Shown here: positions 1 to 8,173 of the stretch, one piece after another
Layout of the letters: the number at the start of each line of letters is the position of its first letter
How positions within the stretch are numbered: position 1 is the stretch's first letter
Assembly: GCF_028331445.1 (NCBI RefSeq)
Contig: NZ_JAQMHX010000027.1
Location: 1 to 38,845 of the forward strand
From: Candidatus Phyllobacterium onerii
GTDB lineage: Bacteria > Pseudomonadota > Alphaproteobacteria > Rhizobiales > Rhizobiaceae
DNA: 38,845 nucleotides
Direction: 5' to 3'
The notes under the pieces: model-generated
Told to the model about the DNA's origin: nothing
Databases searched by the model: none
What the model saw: the letters and a program-made list of their open reading frames with translations, nothing else
Made by a program: the position numbers and the translations under genes

Positions 1-110
1 CCCCCCCTCTTCTCTTTCCCGCGCGCGGGCGCCGCGCCCCGCTCGCTTTCCCCCCCACACTCCCACCTCCCTCCCCGGCCCGCCCCCCCCCCCCCCCCCC
101 CCCCCCCCCC
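1..110. other. Low-complexity C-rich contig end, probably artefact
   Basis: The first 110 bases are almost pure C/G/T low-complexity sequence and end in an uninterrupted run of 28 C (83-110). No coding or RNA signal is visible. Read outward on the minus strand this is poly-G, as is the right end of the window read outward on the plus strand. That symmetry suggests poly-G read-through at contig ends rather than genome sequence. Confidence 0.8.
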
Positions 111-123
111 ACGACTGTCGAAT

Positions 124-1044
124 TTACGCTGCTATCCGGCGGCTATTGACCAGATCCATAAGCTTTAGCGCGCGCGCAAGACTGTCCGCCTGCTCGGTGG
201 CGAAACGGTTTTCCGTGATTTCCATGATCAGCGTCGTATCCGGCAGGAATGTCAGTTCCGAGAATATCTCTTCCCATGGAATGTCGCCCCAGCCAATCGG
301 CAAATGCAGATCGCCGATGCCAAGTGCAGTCGCTTCCGCCGGATGGTAGAACTTCGTCATGCTGTACGGGCAGCCAAAGCTGTCATGAACATGCAGGTGC
401 CCAGTGACGGGAGCCATCGCCTTGATCTGCTCGCGCCAATCAAGGCCTAGTCGCGTGCATTCGATATAGGCATGGCTGAAGTCGATCAACCCACAGACAT
501 TTGGACTGTTGACAGCACTGACGGTTTCACCGACCTTTGCCGGCGTTTGGCGATATTCCGCGTCGTTGAGCGCGAAGATATTTTCCAATGCAATCCGCAC
601 GCCATAACCCTTCGCGACTTCGGCTAGTTCCGCCAATGCATCGCGCTCCATCTGGTCAAGATCGCCAATACGTGTCAGTGCCGGCATCTTGGCCTGTCCG
701 CAATGGTGGACGAGAATGCCAGCCTCCACGCGATTGCACAGTTCAAGCATGGCGCGGACAACCGACTTCTGCAGCGCCAGATGTTCCTTGTCCATGAAGT
801 TGGAAATGATCTGGCCATGTACACTATAGCGAAGGTCGAATTGACGGGTGATTTCCAGCAGGCGTTCCAACCGGCTCGGAATGATGCGGCCGCCGGAAAT
901 GAGCTCTTCGCCATAGAGCGACAACTCAGCAGCACTCGCGCCAAGGTCACTGATCGTCCGTAAAGAATCTTCAAGCACGCTGAAATTGCCGTCACCCGTA
1001 TAGGTGCAGAAGCCAACGGCTGAAATGATGGACTGCGTATTCAT
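124..1044 (-). CDS. Sugar phosphate isomerase/epimerase (xylose isomerase-like TIM barrel)
   Basis: The product is 306 residues and looks like the AP-endonuclease-2/xylose-isomerase-like TIM-barrel superfamily, metal-dependent enzymes acting on sugars, inositols or sugar phosphates. Visible hallmarks are an early SVHGQ strand, LVHHCGQ, IALENIF (a typical metal-ligand Glu strand), a GLIDFSHAY strand, HLHVHDSFG and a final IMEIT strand. There is no signal peptide, so it should be cytosolic. The start ATG is preceded by AAAGGA at good spacing. It begins 19 bases after the ugpC stop codon and so is probably the last gene of the ugp operon. Other ugp operons often have the phosphodiesterase ugpQ here; this protein is not of that family. 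The exact substrate cannot be told from sequence alone. Confidence 0.85.
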   Translation of the reverse strand: MNTQSIISAVGFCTYTGDGNFSVLEDSLRTISDLGASAAELSLYGEELISGGRIIPSRLERLLEITRQFDLRYSVHGQIISNFMDKEHLALQKSVVRAMLELCNRVEAGILVHHCGQAKMPALTRIGDLDQMERDALAELAEVAKGYGVRIALENIFALNDAEYRQTPAKVGETVSAVNSPNVCGLIDFSHAYIECTRLGLDWREQIKAMAPVTGHLHVHDSFGCPYSMTKFYHPAEATALGIGDLHLPIGWGDIPWEEIFSELTFLPDTTLIMEITENRFATEQADSLARALKLMDLVNSRRIAA

Positions 1045-1063
1045 GATTGATCCTTTCAGGCAG

Positions 1064-2185
1064 CTAGGCTGCCACGGTCGATTGATTGGTATTGTGTTTC
1101 AACACAGGCGCGTCGTCGAGACGCAATCCGGTGTCCCTTGAGAACAAATGAATGTGTTCGGATGGCAATTGCAGGCCGACCGTCGCACCAGTCTCGAATA
1201 ATTGACCTTCATCGCCACTGACGGCAAAGATCGTTCCATCGATGTCGACGTGCACATTGCGTCCGGAACCAAGCTCCTCCACAAAATCGACGGTCGCAGG
1301 CACGCTGTTTGCCGTGCCTGCTTTTACCAGACGGCAATGTTCTGGACGTATCCCGACAGATACAGTGCTATCTGCATTGTCGCGGCCAAGTGCGGAGTCA
1401 ATCGCGATCTGGATTCCGTCGAGCAAAACAAAATTGCCGCTTGGCGCGATGGTGCTGTCAAAGAAGTTCATGGCTGGCGAACCGATGAACGTCCCGACAA
1501 AGCGCGTTCGTGGCCGGTGGTAAATCTCCAGCGGCGTGCCGACCTGCTCGACATGGCCCTTGTTCATGACGATCAGCTTGTCGGCAAGTGTCATCGCCTC
1601 GACCTGATCGTGGGTCACAAATACCGAGGTTGCTGAAAGTCGCTTGTGTAGGCGGCGGATTTCTACACGCATCTGCACCCGCAGCTTGGCATCGAGATTG
1701 GAAAGGGGCTCGTCGAACAGAAAAACCTTCGGCTCGCGGATGATCGCTCTCCCCATGGCCACGCGCTGCCGCTGACCACCAGAAAGCTGTGCCGGCTTAC
1801 GATCCAGCATTTCCTCAAGCCCGACTATGCGCGCAGTCTCAGTGATACGCCGATCTCGCTCGGCACGCGGAACCCCTGCAACCTTCAACGCATACCCTAT
1901 ATTGGCAGCCACGTTCATATGCGGATAAAGCGCGTAGTTCTGAAATACCATCGAACAGCCGCGATCGCGCGGCTCAAGATTGTTGACGATTGTGCCGTCG
2001 ATCGAAATCTCGCCTGAAGAAATCTCCTCGAGCCCGGCAATCATGCGCAGCAGCGTGGACTTGCCACAGCCGGACGGGCCAAGGATCACCACGAATTCGC
2101 CGGACTTGAAGTCAAGATCGACGCCATGCAGGATTTGTGTGCGGCCGTAAGACTTGCGCACGTTCCGGATGTTGATTTCGGCCAT
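1064..2185 (-). CDS. ugpC: Glycerol-3-phosphate-type ABC importer ATPase UgpC
   Basis: The product is 373 residues and is the ATP-hydrolysing subunit of a carbohydrate-type (CUT1) importer. It shows Walker [10 protein letters not shown], signature [15 protein letters not shown], Walker [15 protein letters not shown], a switch His in VFVTHDQ and a C-terminal TOBE-like regulatory domain with SVGIRPEH. The frame stays open upstream to 2305, but ATG 2185 fits the normal family start ([14 protein letters not shown]) and has AAAGGA just upstream. It starts 11 bases after the ugpE stop. The UgpC/MalK/MsmK family is promiscuous, so this ATPase might also energise other CUT1 importers. The Ugp assignment rests mainly on the strongly UgpA- and UgpB-like neighbours. 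Confidence 0.93.
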   Translation of the reverse strand: MAEINIRNVRKSYGRTQILHGVDLDFKSGEFVVILGPSGCGKSTLLRMIAGLEEISSGEISIDGTIVNNLEPRDRGCSMVFQNYALYPHMNVAANIGYALKVAGVPRAERDRRITETARIVGLEEMLDRKPAQLSGGQRQRVAMGRAIIREPKVFLFDEPLSNLDAKLRVQMRVEIRRLHKRLSATSVFVTHDQVEAMTLADKLIVMNKGHVEQVGTPLEIYHRPRTRFVGTFIGSPAMNFFDSTIAPSGNFVLLDGIQIAIDSALGRDNADSTVSVGIRPEHCRLVKAGTANSVPATVDFVEELGSGRNVHVDIDGTIFAVSGDEGQLFETGATVGLQLPSEHIHLFSRDTGLRLDDAPVLKHNTNQSTVAA

Positions 2186-2196
2186 GAGCTTTCCTT

Positions 2197-3084
2197 TTAT
2201 TTCTCTGTCGAGACCAGGCCACGGACGAACCAGCGCTGCAAAACAGCGACTATGATCAGAGGCGGCAGCATGATGATGAGTGCACCGGCCATGGAAACAT
2301 TCCACTCCGGCAGGCTGTTGATATTGGGAACGAGCGTCGTCATCGCCACCATCGCTGTCTGGTAGTCAGCCTCGGTTGTCATCAGCTTCGGCCACAAATA
2401 CTGGTTCCAGGCATAGACGAACATGATCGTCGCCAGCGCCAGCATGTTGGTACGTGACAAAGGCAGCAGGATATCTATGAAGAAGCGGAGCGGCCGGGCG
2501 CCATCCATTTTGGCGGCTTCAGTGAGCTCGTCCGGGAGCGTCATATAAAACTGCCTGTAGAGGAACGTACCCGTGGCCGTTGCAATCACCGGCAGGACCA
2601 GTCCTGAATAGGAGTTGAGCAAGTTCCATTGCAGCGAGAGCTCGATGCCAGTGAGCGTCTGGATCAACCAGCGGACCGGCTCAAAAACATCGGCCGCGAT
2701 ATTGTATGTCGGAACAACGCGCACTTCGAGCGGAAGCATCAAGGTCATGAACACCAGCCAAAAGAAGACGTGACGCAATGGACTCTTGAAATAGACAATG
2801 GCGAAAGCGCTAATCGAGGCAAGGACGATTTTGCCCACCATGACCAACAGTGCCATGATCAGGCTGTTGAGCATCGCGGGACCAAGGTTCGCCCGATGCC
2901 ATGCCGCCTGAAGATTGTGCAGGAAATCAGCCCCAGGCAGAAGAGTGAATGGAACCGCATTGACCTGCGCCAGCGATTGGGTAGATGCCGTAAAAATCAT
3001 CCAGAACGGCCCAAGGATCAGGAGCAGTCCAACGATCATGATGAAATAGGTCACCATGTTGAGGATGGGAGTGCGTTCAATCAT
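2197..3084 (-). CDS. ugpE: Glycerol-3-phosphate-type ABC importer permease UgpE
   Basis: The product is a 295-residue inner-membrane permease of the MalG/UgpE class with about six hydrophobic segments, the first at residues 10-30. The EAA cytoplasmic loop, which docks on the ATPase, is visible as [18 protein letters not shown] at about residues 175-195, and the C-terminus is short and basic ([12 protein letters not shown]). It pairs with the UgpA-type permease encoded immediately upstream, 8 bases away, and is followed after 11 bases by the ATPase. Order and spacing match the common ugpB-ugpA-ugpE-ugpC operon. The role is the translocation pore for glycerol-3-phosphate or glycerophosphodiesters. 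Specificity resides mostly in the binding protein, so it is inferred from context. Confidence 0.93.
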   Translation of the reverse strand: MIERTPILNMVTYFIMIVGLLLILGPFWMIFTASTQSLAQVNAVPFTLLPGADFLHNLQAAWHRANLGPAMLNSLIMALLVMVGKIVLASISAFAIVYFKSPLRHVFFWLVFMTLMLPLEVRVVPTYNIAADVFEPVRWLIQTLTGIELSLQWNLLNSYSGLVLPVIATATGTFLYRQFYMTLPDELTEAAKMDGARPLRFFIDILLPLSRTNMLALATIMFVYAWNQYLWPKLMTTEADYQTAMVAMTTLVPNINSLPEWNVSMAGALIIMLPPLIIVAVLQRWFVRGLVSTEK

Positions 3085-3092
3085 GGCCGGAC

Positions 3093-4007
3093 CTATTTGT
3101 AGTGTACGCGCCGCTCAACGAAGCGGAATTGAATGAAGGTGAAGACCATGATCAGGCCTATGAGGATCAGGCTTTGAGAGGCGGCGCCAGAATAGTTGAG
3201 GCCCTGGAATGCCTCGCTGACGATGCGATACACCATGACATTCGTCGCCCCGTTCGGGCCACCTTCGGTCGTCAAGTCGACAATTCCATAAGTGTCAGGA
3301 CCGACGAAGCTTTCGGTAAGGTTGAGCACCAGCAAGAAGAAAAGTGTCGGCGCAAGCAGCGGGATCTGCAGATCGATGGCTCTACGCACCGGACCGGAGC
3401 CGTCCATTGAAGATGCTTCAATCAGACTGCGCGGGATTGATTGAAGACCCGCGGTCATGAAGATGAAATTATAGCCGATCCATTTCCACGCAAAACAGAT
3501 GATCACCAGGATCATTGCATGGCTGCCAAACTTGGCCGGGTTCCACAAATCCGGCGACCACGTGTTGACGATGGCGATCAAGCCGCTTTCTGGAGCGAAG
3601 ATGAAACGGAATGCGAGTCCGACGGCGGGAGCGGCAATGGCATAGGGCCAAATATAGAAAAACCTGAATAGGCCCGAGCCTTTCAGCTGGCGATCCACAC
3701 AAATCGCGAGCACGAACGCAATGAACATCGAAAGCGCAGTTGCGGTGAAAGCAAAGACAAGACTGAGCGTAACCGATTGCCAATATTCGCGGTCAGCAAA
3801 AACTTCACGGAAATTGTCCCACCCGACAAAGAGGCGATCCCCTGCCCCGCCGAACGCCGGTTCCAGGGAAAACGCCCAGGTGAGAACCGACGTGGCCGGC
3901 CAATAGAAGAAAAAGAAAATCAGCAAGAGCTGCGGCAATGCGAACAAGATGGGCAACCACCGGCTTTTGAAAACAGCGCGTTTGTTCATAGGTTCGACCG
4001 GTTCCAT
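3093..4007 (-). CDS. ugpA: Glycerol-3-phosphate-type ABC importer permease UgpA
   Basis: The product is a permease of 304 residues, or 298 if translation starts at the second Met (ATG at 3989), which aligns better with the start of E. coli UgpA as I recall it (VFRSRWLP there, VFKSRWLP here). Neither start has a strong ribosome site. Six hydrophobic segments are visible, with the EAA loop SLIEASSMDGSGPVRR at about residues 196-211 and the UgpA-like C-terminus QFRFVERRVHYK. It forms the heterodimeric pore with UgpE. The gap to the upstream ugpB gene is 63 bases and contains a strong hairpin, which may set the binding-protein to permease ratio. Confidence 0.93.
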   Translation of the reverse strand: MEPVEPMNKRAVFKSRWLPILFALPQLLLIFFFFYWPATSVLTWAFSLEPAFGGAGDRLFVGWDNFREVFADREYWQSVTLSLVFAFTATALSMFIAFVLAICVDRQLKGSGLFRFFYIWPYAIAAPAVGLAFRFIFAPESGLIAIVNTWSPDLWNPAKFGSHAMILVIICFAWKWIGYNFIFMTAGLQSIPRSLIEASSMDGSGPVRRAIDLQIPLLAPTLFFLLVLNLTESFVGPDTYGIVDLTTEGGPNGATNVMVYRIVSEAFQGLNYSGAASQSLILIGLIMVFTFIQFRFVERRVHYK

Positions 4008-4030
4008 ATCTTGTCAGTTTGCAAAGCAAA

Positions 4031-4058
4031 TGGCCCGGACGCGGAACGCTCCGGGCCA
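4031..4058 (-). terminator. Intercistronic hairpin between ugpB and ugpA
   Basis: Arms TGGCCCGGA (4031-4039) and TCCGGGCCA (4050-4058) are perfect 9-bp complements, and the loop can extend with GCG/CGC around GAA. In the operon transcript the hairpin comes just after the ugpB stop and is followed by ATTTGCTTTGC, which is only weakly U-rich. It fits a partial terminator or a 3'-end stabiliser that keeps the binding-protein message more abundant than the permease message. Confidence 0.7.
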
Positions 4059-4070
4059 TGGGGAGGTGGA

Positions 4071-5408
4071 CTAGTTCAGCGTCTGACCCGCATAGGTCTT
4101 TTCGAAGCGGCGGATAATGGCGTTGCCACGCTCGACTGCCTGGTCGAGACCGGCCTGAACCGTCATCTTGCCGAAGAAGATACCTTCCATCGCATTGGAG
4201 ATTTCCTTGCGTATCTGCGGGAAGCCACCGACGCGGATGCCACGGGTAAGATCACCGGCCGGCGTATAGGTCAGGCTTTCGATAGCCTTCTCGCGGCCTG
4301 CAAACTGCGGCTTCTCATAAAAGCCGTTGGCTTTCATCGCGTCGAAACCAGTCTTGGTGACGGGGATGTAACCTGTGACTGTCGACCACCATTCAACCAT
4401 ATCCGGCTGGGCTATGAAGTTGAGGAAAGCTGCTGCGCCTTTATATTCGGCTTCAGGACGGTTCTTCAGCACCCAGAGAGACGCGCCACCGACGAGAGAG
4501 TTCTTGCGCTCGGTACCTTTCCAGACCGGAAGCATCGTCACAGTCCACTTGGTACCCGGCTTGATGGTCTTGCCAATCGTGCCGTGATCGGCGATCGACG
4601 ACTGAATCATCTGGCAGGTTTGCGACGCGAAGGCCGGCACAACATCCATGCCGAGCTGGGCAGTCTTGACCTGAAACAGACCTTCATCCGTCATTTTCTT
4701 GAAGAACGTCAGCTGGTCCACAACTTTGGTCTTGTTGAAGACAAGCTCGGTGTCGAGACCGTCATAGCCATTGTTCTTGGTAGCGATCGGCTGATTGTGA
4801 ATTGCCGAAAACTGCTCCACCGTCGCCCAGCTGTCGAAACTAAAGCCGAAGGGGCAATCAAAGCCTGCCGATTTCAGCTTGCGCGCATCGGCTTCCACGT
4901 CTTCCCAGGTCTGCGGTGCACCATCGATGCCGGCCTTGGTAAAGGCGTCGATGTTGTAGTAGAACATTGCCGTCGAGGAATTGAAAGGGAACGAATTCAG
5001 CACTCCCTTCGAGTCGGCATAATAACGCGCGATGCCGCCGAAATAGTTGTCCCAATCGATCTTGTAGCCGTTGTCGTCCATCAGCTTCTTCGCCGGAATA
5101 TATGCGCCGGAAAGCATCAGATCGAGTGTACCAACGTCGAAGACCTGCACGATGGCCGGGTTTTTCTTGGCACGATAGGCAGCGATAGCGTTCTGAATGG
5201 TCTCCGGATAGCCATTCTGACTGGTGCAGACGATCTCATAATCTGACTGCGAGGCATTGAACTTGTCGCAGGTTTCCTTGACCCGCTCGCCAAGGTCGCC
5301 GCTCAGGCCATGCCAGAACTCGAATTTGACTTTTTCCGCTAGCGCCGGCGTGGCGCCAAGGCCCAACGCCAGGGCCATTGCCGCGAATTTGACACCAAAA
5401 TGTTTCAT
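4071..5408 (-). CDS. ugpB: Glycerol-3-phosphate-type periplasmic binding protein UgpB
   Basis: The product is a 445-residue extracellular solute-binding protein (family 1). It has a Sec signal peptide of about 23 residues ending in ATPALA-EK. Features shared with E. coli UgpB include FWHGLSGDLG near the N-terminus, PFNSSTAMFYYN, KNNGYDG, VGGASLWV, TGYIPVTK, GFYEK and the C-terminal ERGNAIIRRFEKT. It captures glycerol-3-phosphate or a glycerophosphodiester in the periplasm and delivers it to UgpA/UgpE. The frame is open upstream to 5462, but ATG 5408 gives a proper signal peptide and is preceded by GGGGA. It is the first gene of the leftward operon. No clear tandem PhoB box was recognised upstream, so phosphate control is unproven here. 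Confidence 0.93.
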   Translation of the reverse strand: MKHFGVKFAAMALALGLGATPALAEKVKFEFWHGLSGDLGERVKETCDKFNASQSDYEIVCTSQNGYPETIQNAIAAYRAKKNPAIVQVFDVGTLDLMLSGAYIPAKKLMDDNGYKIDWDNYFGGIARYYADSKGVLNSFPFNSSTAMFYYNIDAFTKAGIDGAPQTWEDVEADARKLKSAGFDCPFGFSFDSWATVEQFSAIHNQPIATKNNGYDGLDTELVFNKTKVVDQLTFFKKMTDEGLFQVKTAQLGMDVVPAFASQTCQMIQSSIADHGTIGKTIKPGTKWTVTMLPVWKGTERKNSLVGGASLWVLKNRPEAEYKGAAAFLNFIAQPDMVEWWSTVTGYIPVTKTGFDAMKANGFYEKPQFAGREKAIESLTYTPAGDLTRGIRVGGFPQIRKEISNAMEGIFFGKMTVQAGLDQAVERGNAIIRRFEKTYAGQTLN

Positions 5409-5644
5409 CTGAAGTCCCCGTTCCGAAATTGAAAATGAGTGCTCAGACAGCAAATTGAACAATGCAAAGCTGTCGCGACCGCGACTATGTCTAGGGTTGC
5501 AATGTGAAAGTTTGATCGAACTGATGCGAAACTATTGTGACAATGCACAGCTGCCTAACACATCAAAAATCTGTGCTGTTTAGCGCTGGTCTCCGCCACA
5601 TTCCCATGTTTCGATGTTCCTGAGACAAGTTGAGGAGGATCTTT
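5409..5644. promoter_or_regulatory. Divergent promoter region between ugpB and the GST gene
   Basis: These 236 non-coding bases separate the leftward ugp operon from the rightward GST gene, so both promoters should lie here. A small palindrome, ATTGT-G-ACAAT (5534-5544), is visible near the middle and could be an operator. I looked for a CTGTCAT-type PHO box and did not find a convincing one. Confidence 0.5.
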
Positions 5645-6367
5645 ATGCACTATGAACTCTACTACTGGGACGGATTGCAGGGGCGCGGCGAATTCGTGCG
5701 ATTGGCCCTCGAAGAGGCTGGAGCTGAATATATCGACGTTGCCCGCCAATCAGATAGCACTGCAGCAATGATGAGGCTGCTAAAGAGCAAAACCGCGCCA
5801 TACATTCCCTTTGCGCCACCGTTCTTGAAGGATGGTGATCTGATCGTATCGCATGTCGCCAATATACTGTTCTACCTCGGACCGAAGCTCGACCTTGCAC
5901 CAGAGGATGAAGCATTACGCTTTACCGCCAATGGCTTGCAGTTGACGATCACTGACTTTGTGGCCGAGGTGCACGATACACACCACCCAATCGCCACAAC
6001 TAAATATTACGAAGATCAAAAAGAGGCCGCGAAACAGCGCTCAGCCGACTTCATTGAACATCGTATCCCCAAATTCATGGCCTATTTCGAGCGCGTTCTT
6101 GAACAAAACCCTGAAGGTAATAAACATGCTGTCGGTGCGAAACTCAGCTATGTCGATCTTTCCTTGTTCCAGGTCGTCGAAGGACTGCGCTATGCGTTCC
6201 CGAGAGGCACCAAAAATTTCGGTGAGCGATATCCGAAAATTATTGCCGTACACGATACCGTTGAAAAGCGACCGAACATCCAGAAGTATCTTGCTTCGGA
6301 TCGCCGCCTCGATTTCAATGAGTCCGGAATTTTCCGTCACTATTCTGAGCTCGATCAAGATGCTTGA
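5645..6367 (+). CDS. Glutathione S-transferase family protein
   Basis: The product is 240 residues with an N-terminal thioredoxin-fold domain (YELYYWDGLQGRGEFVRLAL, residues 3-22) and an all-helical C-terminal domain, including a GAKLSYVDLSLFQVVEG segment typical of the GST capping-box region. GSTs conjugate glutathione to electrophiles in the cytosol. The Y-x-W-D start with GRGEFVRLALEEAG resembles sigma/alpha-like GSTs, where a Tyr near residue 6-7 activates glutathione. ATG 5645 is preferred over an upstream TTG because GGAGGA at 5633-5638 sits just ahead of it. It lies 57 bases before ggt on the same strand, and a link to glutathione handling with ggt is plausible. The substrate is unknown. 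Confidence 0.85.
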   Translation: MHYELYYWDGLQGRGEFVRLALEEAGAEYIDVARQSDSTAAMMRLLKSKTAPYIPFAPPFLKDGDLIVSHVANILFYLGPKLDLAPEDEALRFTANGLQLTITDFVAEVHDTHHPIATTKYYEDQKEAAKQRSADFIEHRIPKFMAYFERVLEQNPEGNKHAVGAKLSYVDLSLFQVVEGLRYAFPRGTKNFGERYPKIIAVHDTVEKRPNIQKYLASDRRLDFNESGIFRHYSELDQDA

Positions 6368-6424
6368 GCTATCCGTTCTGCGTCTTCATTGTAGTGCACC
6401 GTTATTCGAGTCGGAGGAACAATC

Positions 6425-8170
6425 ATGGACTGTGTATCTATGAGAACCGCTGTGTTTGCTTCAACACTTAGCATCAGCCTTTTGTCCGCTACGACAGGAT
6501 TTGCTGCGTCACCAGAACCCGTGAAGGCCGAGCACGGCATGGTGGTTACCGCACAGCATCTCGCATCGCAGGTCGGTGTGGAGGTACTGAAAAACGGTGG
6601 TAATGCGGTGGATGCTGCTGTTGCTGTCGGTTATGCGCTGGCTGTCGTCTATCCCACTGCGGGTAATATTGGCGGGGGCGGCTTCATGACCATCCGTCTC
6701 AAAGATGGCAAGACCACTTTCCTTGATTTCCGCGAACGCGCACCGATGGCTTCGACGAAGACAATGTACCTTGATGATAAGGGCAATATGGTCAAAGGGT
6801 TGAGTACGGATGGCTATCTCGCCGTCGGTGTACCCGGCTCCGTCCTCGGTTTTGAAACTGCCCGAGCCAAATATGGCAGCAAGTCGCGGGAAGAACTTAT
6901 GGGGCCGGCGATCCGCTTCGCACGAGACGGCTTTGTACTTGATCAGGGCGACATCACCTCGCTCCAGGGCGGCGCCAAGAAACTTGCCAAGGATAAAGCC
7001 TCCGCTGACATCTTCTTGAAGCCGGACGGCAAAACCTACGCGATCGGAGAAACACTGGTCCAGCCCGACCTCGCTGGAACGCTTTCGAGTATTTCGGAGA
7101 AGGGACCGGACGCTTTTTACAAAGGCGCAACCGCCGATGCAATCGTCAAGGCGAGCCAGGCAGGGAATGGCGTTCTCGCCAAGGCTGATTTCGAGCAATA
7201 TTCGGTGCGCGAACTTGAGCCTGTCAAATGCAACTATCGCGGTTATGACATTGTTTCGTCGCCGCCACCAAGCTCGGGTGGCGTGATCATCTGCGAAATC
7301 CTGAACGTTCTTGAGGGCTATCCCCTCGGCTACCTGGGGTACGGTTCCGCGGAGACTGTTCATGCAATGGTCGAAGCCATGCGTCATGCCTATGTTGATC
7401 GCAACACATCACTTGGTGATCCGGACTTCGTTGACAATCCGGTGAAGAAATTGCTCGACAAGCAATATGCCAAGGAAATCCGCGAGAAGATCAATCCGTT
7501 CAAGGCCGGGGTATCGCAGGAGCTGATGCCAAAGGGCTTTGGCGAAAGCAAAGAGACGACGCATTATTCCATCATCGACGACGAAGGCAACGCAGTGGCT
7601 GTGACCTATACGCTCAATGGCTCCTTCGGCGCGGGTGTCGTTGCTCCCGGAACAGGCATACTGCTCAACAATGAGATGGACGATTTCACGGCCAAGCCTG
7701 GTGCCGCCAATCTCTATGGGCTTGTGCAGGGAGAAGCCAATGCCATCCAGCCGAAGAAAACGCCGCTCTCCTCGATGAGCCCGACCATTATTTCAAAGGA
7801 TGGCAAGCCTTTCATGGTCATTGGTAGCCCTGGCGGCGCGCGTATTATCACGATCACGCTCGAAGCGATCATCAATGTCATAGATCACGGCATGAATATC
7901 CAGGAAGCTATCGACGCGCCCCGCATTCACCATCAATGGCTGCCGGACAAGGTCTATATGGAGCCATATGCCCTCTCTGCTGACACACGCAAACTCCTCA
8001 CCGAGATGGGTCATGATGTCGAGATCGACAAGGACTGGACGATCTGGGGGCAGGCTGCCGGTATTCTGGTTGGCGGCGAGAGCCTCACCGACATCGAAGA
8101 AGGCAAAGGCGCACGCTACAACGGCGCTATAGACAGTCGCTCAGGATCGGGGCAAGCGCTGGGCTATTGA
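6425..8170 (+). CDS. ggt: Gamma-glutamyltransferase (periplasmic)
   Basis: The product is a 581-residue precursor of an Ntn-hydrolase that cleaves the gamma-glutamyl bond of glutathione and transfers it to water or amino acids. A Sec signal peptide ends near TGFAA (residue 28). The proenzyme is expected to self-cleave before Thr378 in ETTHYS, releasing large and small subunits. Active-site features present are DFRERAP (Arg104 for the glutamate carboxylate), NNEMDDF (418-421), the SSMSPT serine pair near 449-450 and GSPGGARI for the oxyanion hole. Length matches E. coli Ggt (about 580). The start has GGAGGA six bases upstream. Together with the preceding GST gene it suggests glutathione turnover. 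It converges on the aminotransferase gene with a 3-base gap and no obvious terminator. Confidence 0.96.
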   Translation: MDCVSMRTAVFASTLSISLLSATTGFAASPEPVKAEHGMVVTAQHLASQVGVEVLKNGGNAVDAAVAVGYALAVVYPTAGNIGGGGFMTIRLKDGKTTFLDFRERAPMASTKTMYLDDKGNMVKGLSTDGYLAVGVPGSVLGFETARAKYGSKSREELMGPAIRFARDGFVLDQGDITSLQGGAKKLAKDKASADIFLKPDGKTYAIGETLVQPDLAGTLSSISEKGPDAFYKGATADAIVKASQAGNGVLAKADFEQYSVRELEPVKCNYRGYDIVSSPPPSSGGVIICEILNVLEGYPLGYLGYGSAETVHAMVEAMRHAYVDRNTSLGDPDFVDNPVKKLLDKQYAKEIREKINPFKAGVSQELMPKGFGESKETTHYSIIDDEGNAVAVTYTLNGSFGAGVVAPGTGILLNNEMDDFTAKPGAANLYGLVQGEANAIQPKKTPLSSMSPTIISKDGKPFMVIGSPGGARIITITLEAIINVIDHGMNIQEAIDAPRIHHQWLPDKVYMEPYALSADTRKLLTEMGHDVEIDKDWTIWGQAAGILVGGESLTDIEEGKGARYNGAIDSRSGSGQALGY

Positions 8171-8173
8171 TAG

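Noticed and set aside
3777..5246. Long plus-strand open frame of 489 codons
   Set aside because: It is antisense to ugpA and ugpB, whose family motifs and ribosome sites are clear; the frame has no recognisable motif.
5409..5644. PHO box upstream of ugpB
   Set aside because: No tandem CTGTCAT-like repeats could be seen, only a short ATTGT-G-ACAAT palindrome.
6509..7387. Minus-strand open frame of 292 codons inside ggt
   Set aside because: Antisense shadow of a complete ggt with all catalytic residues.
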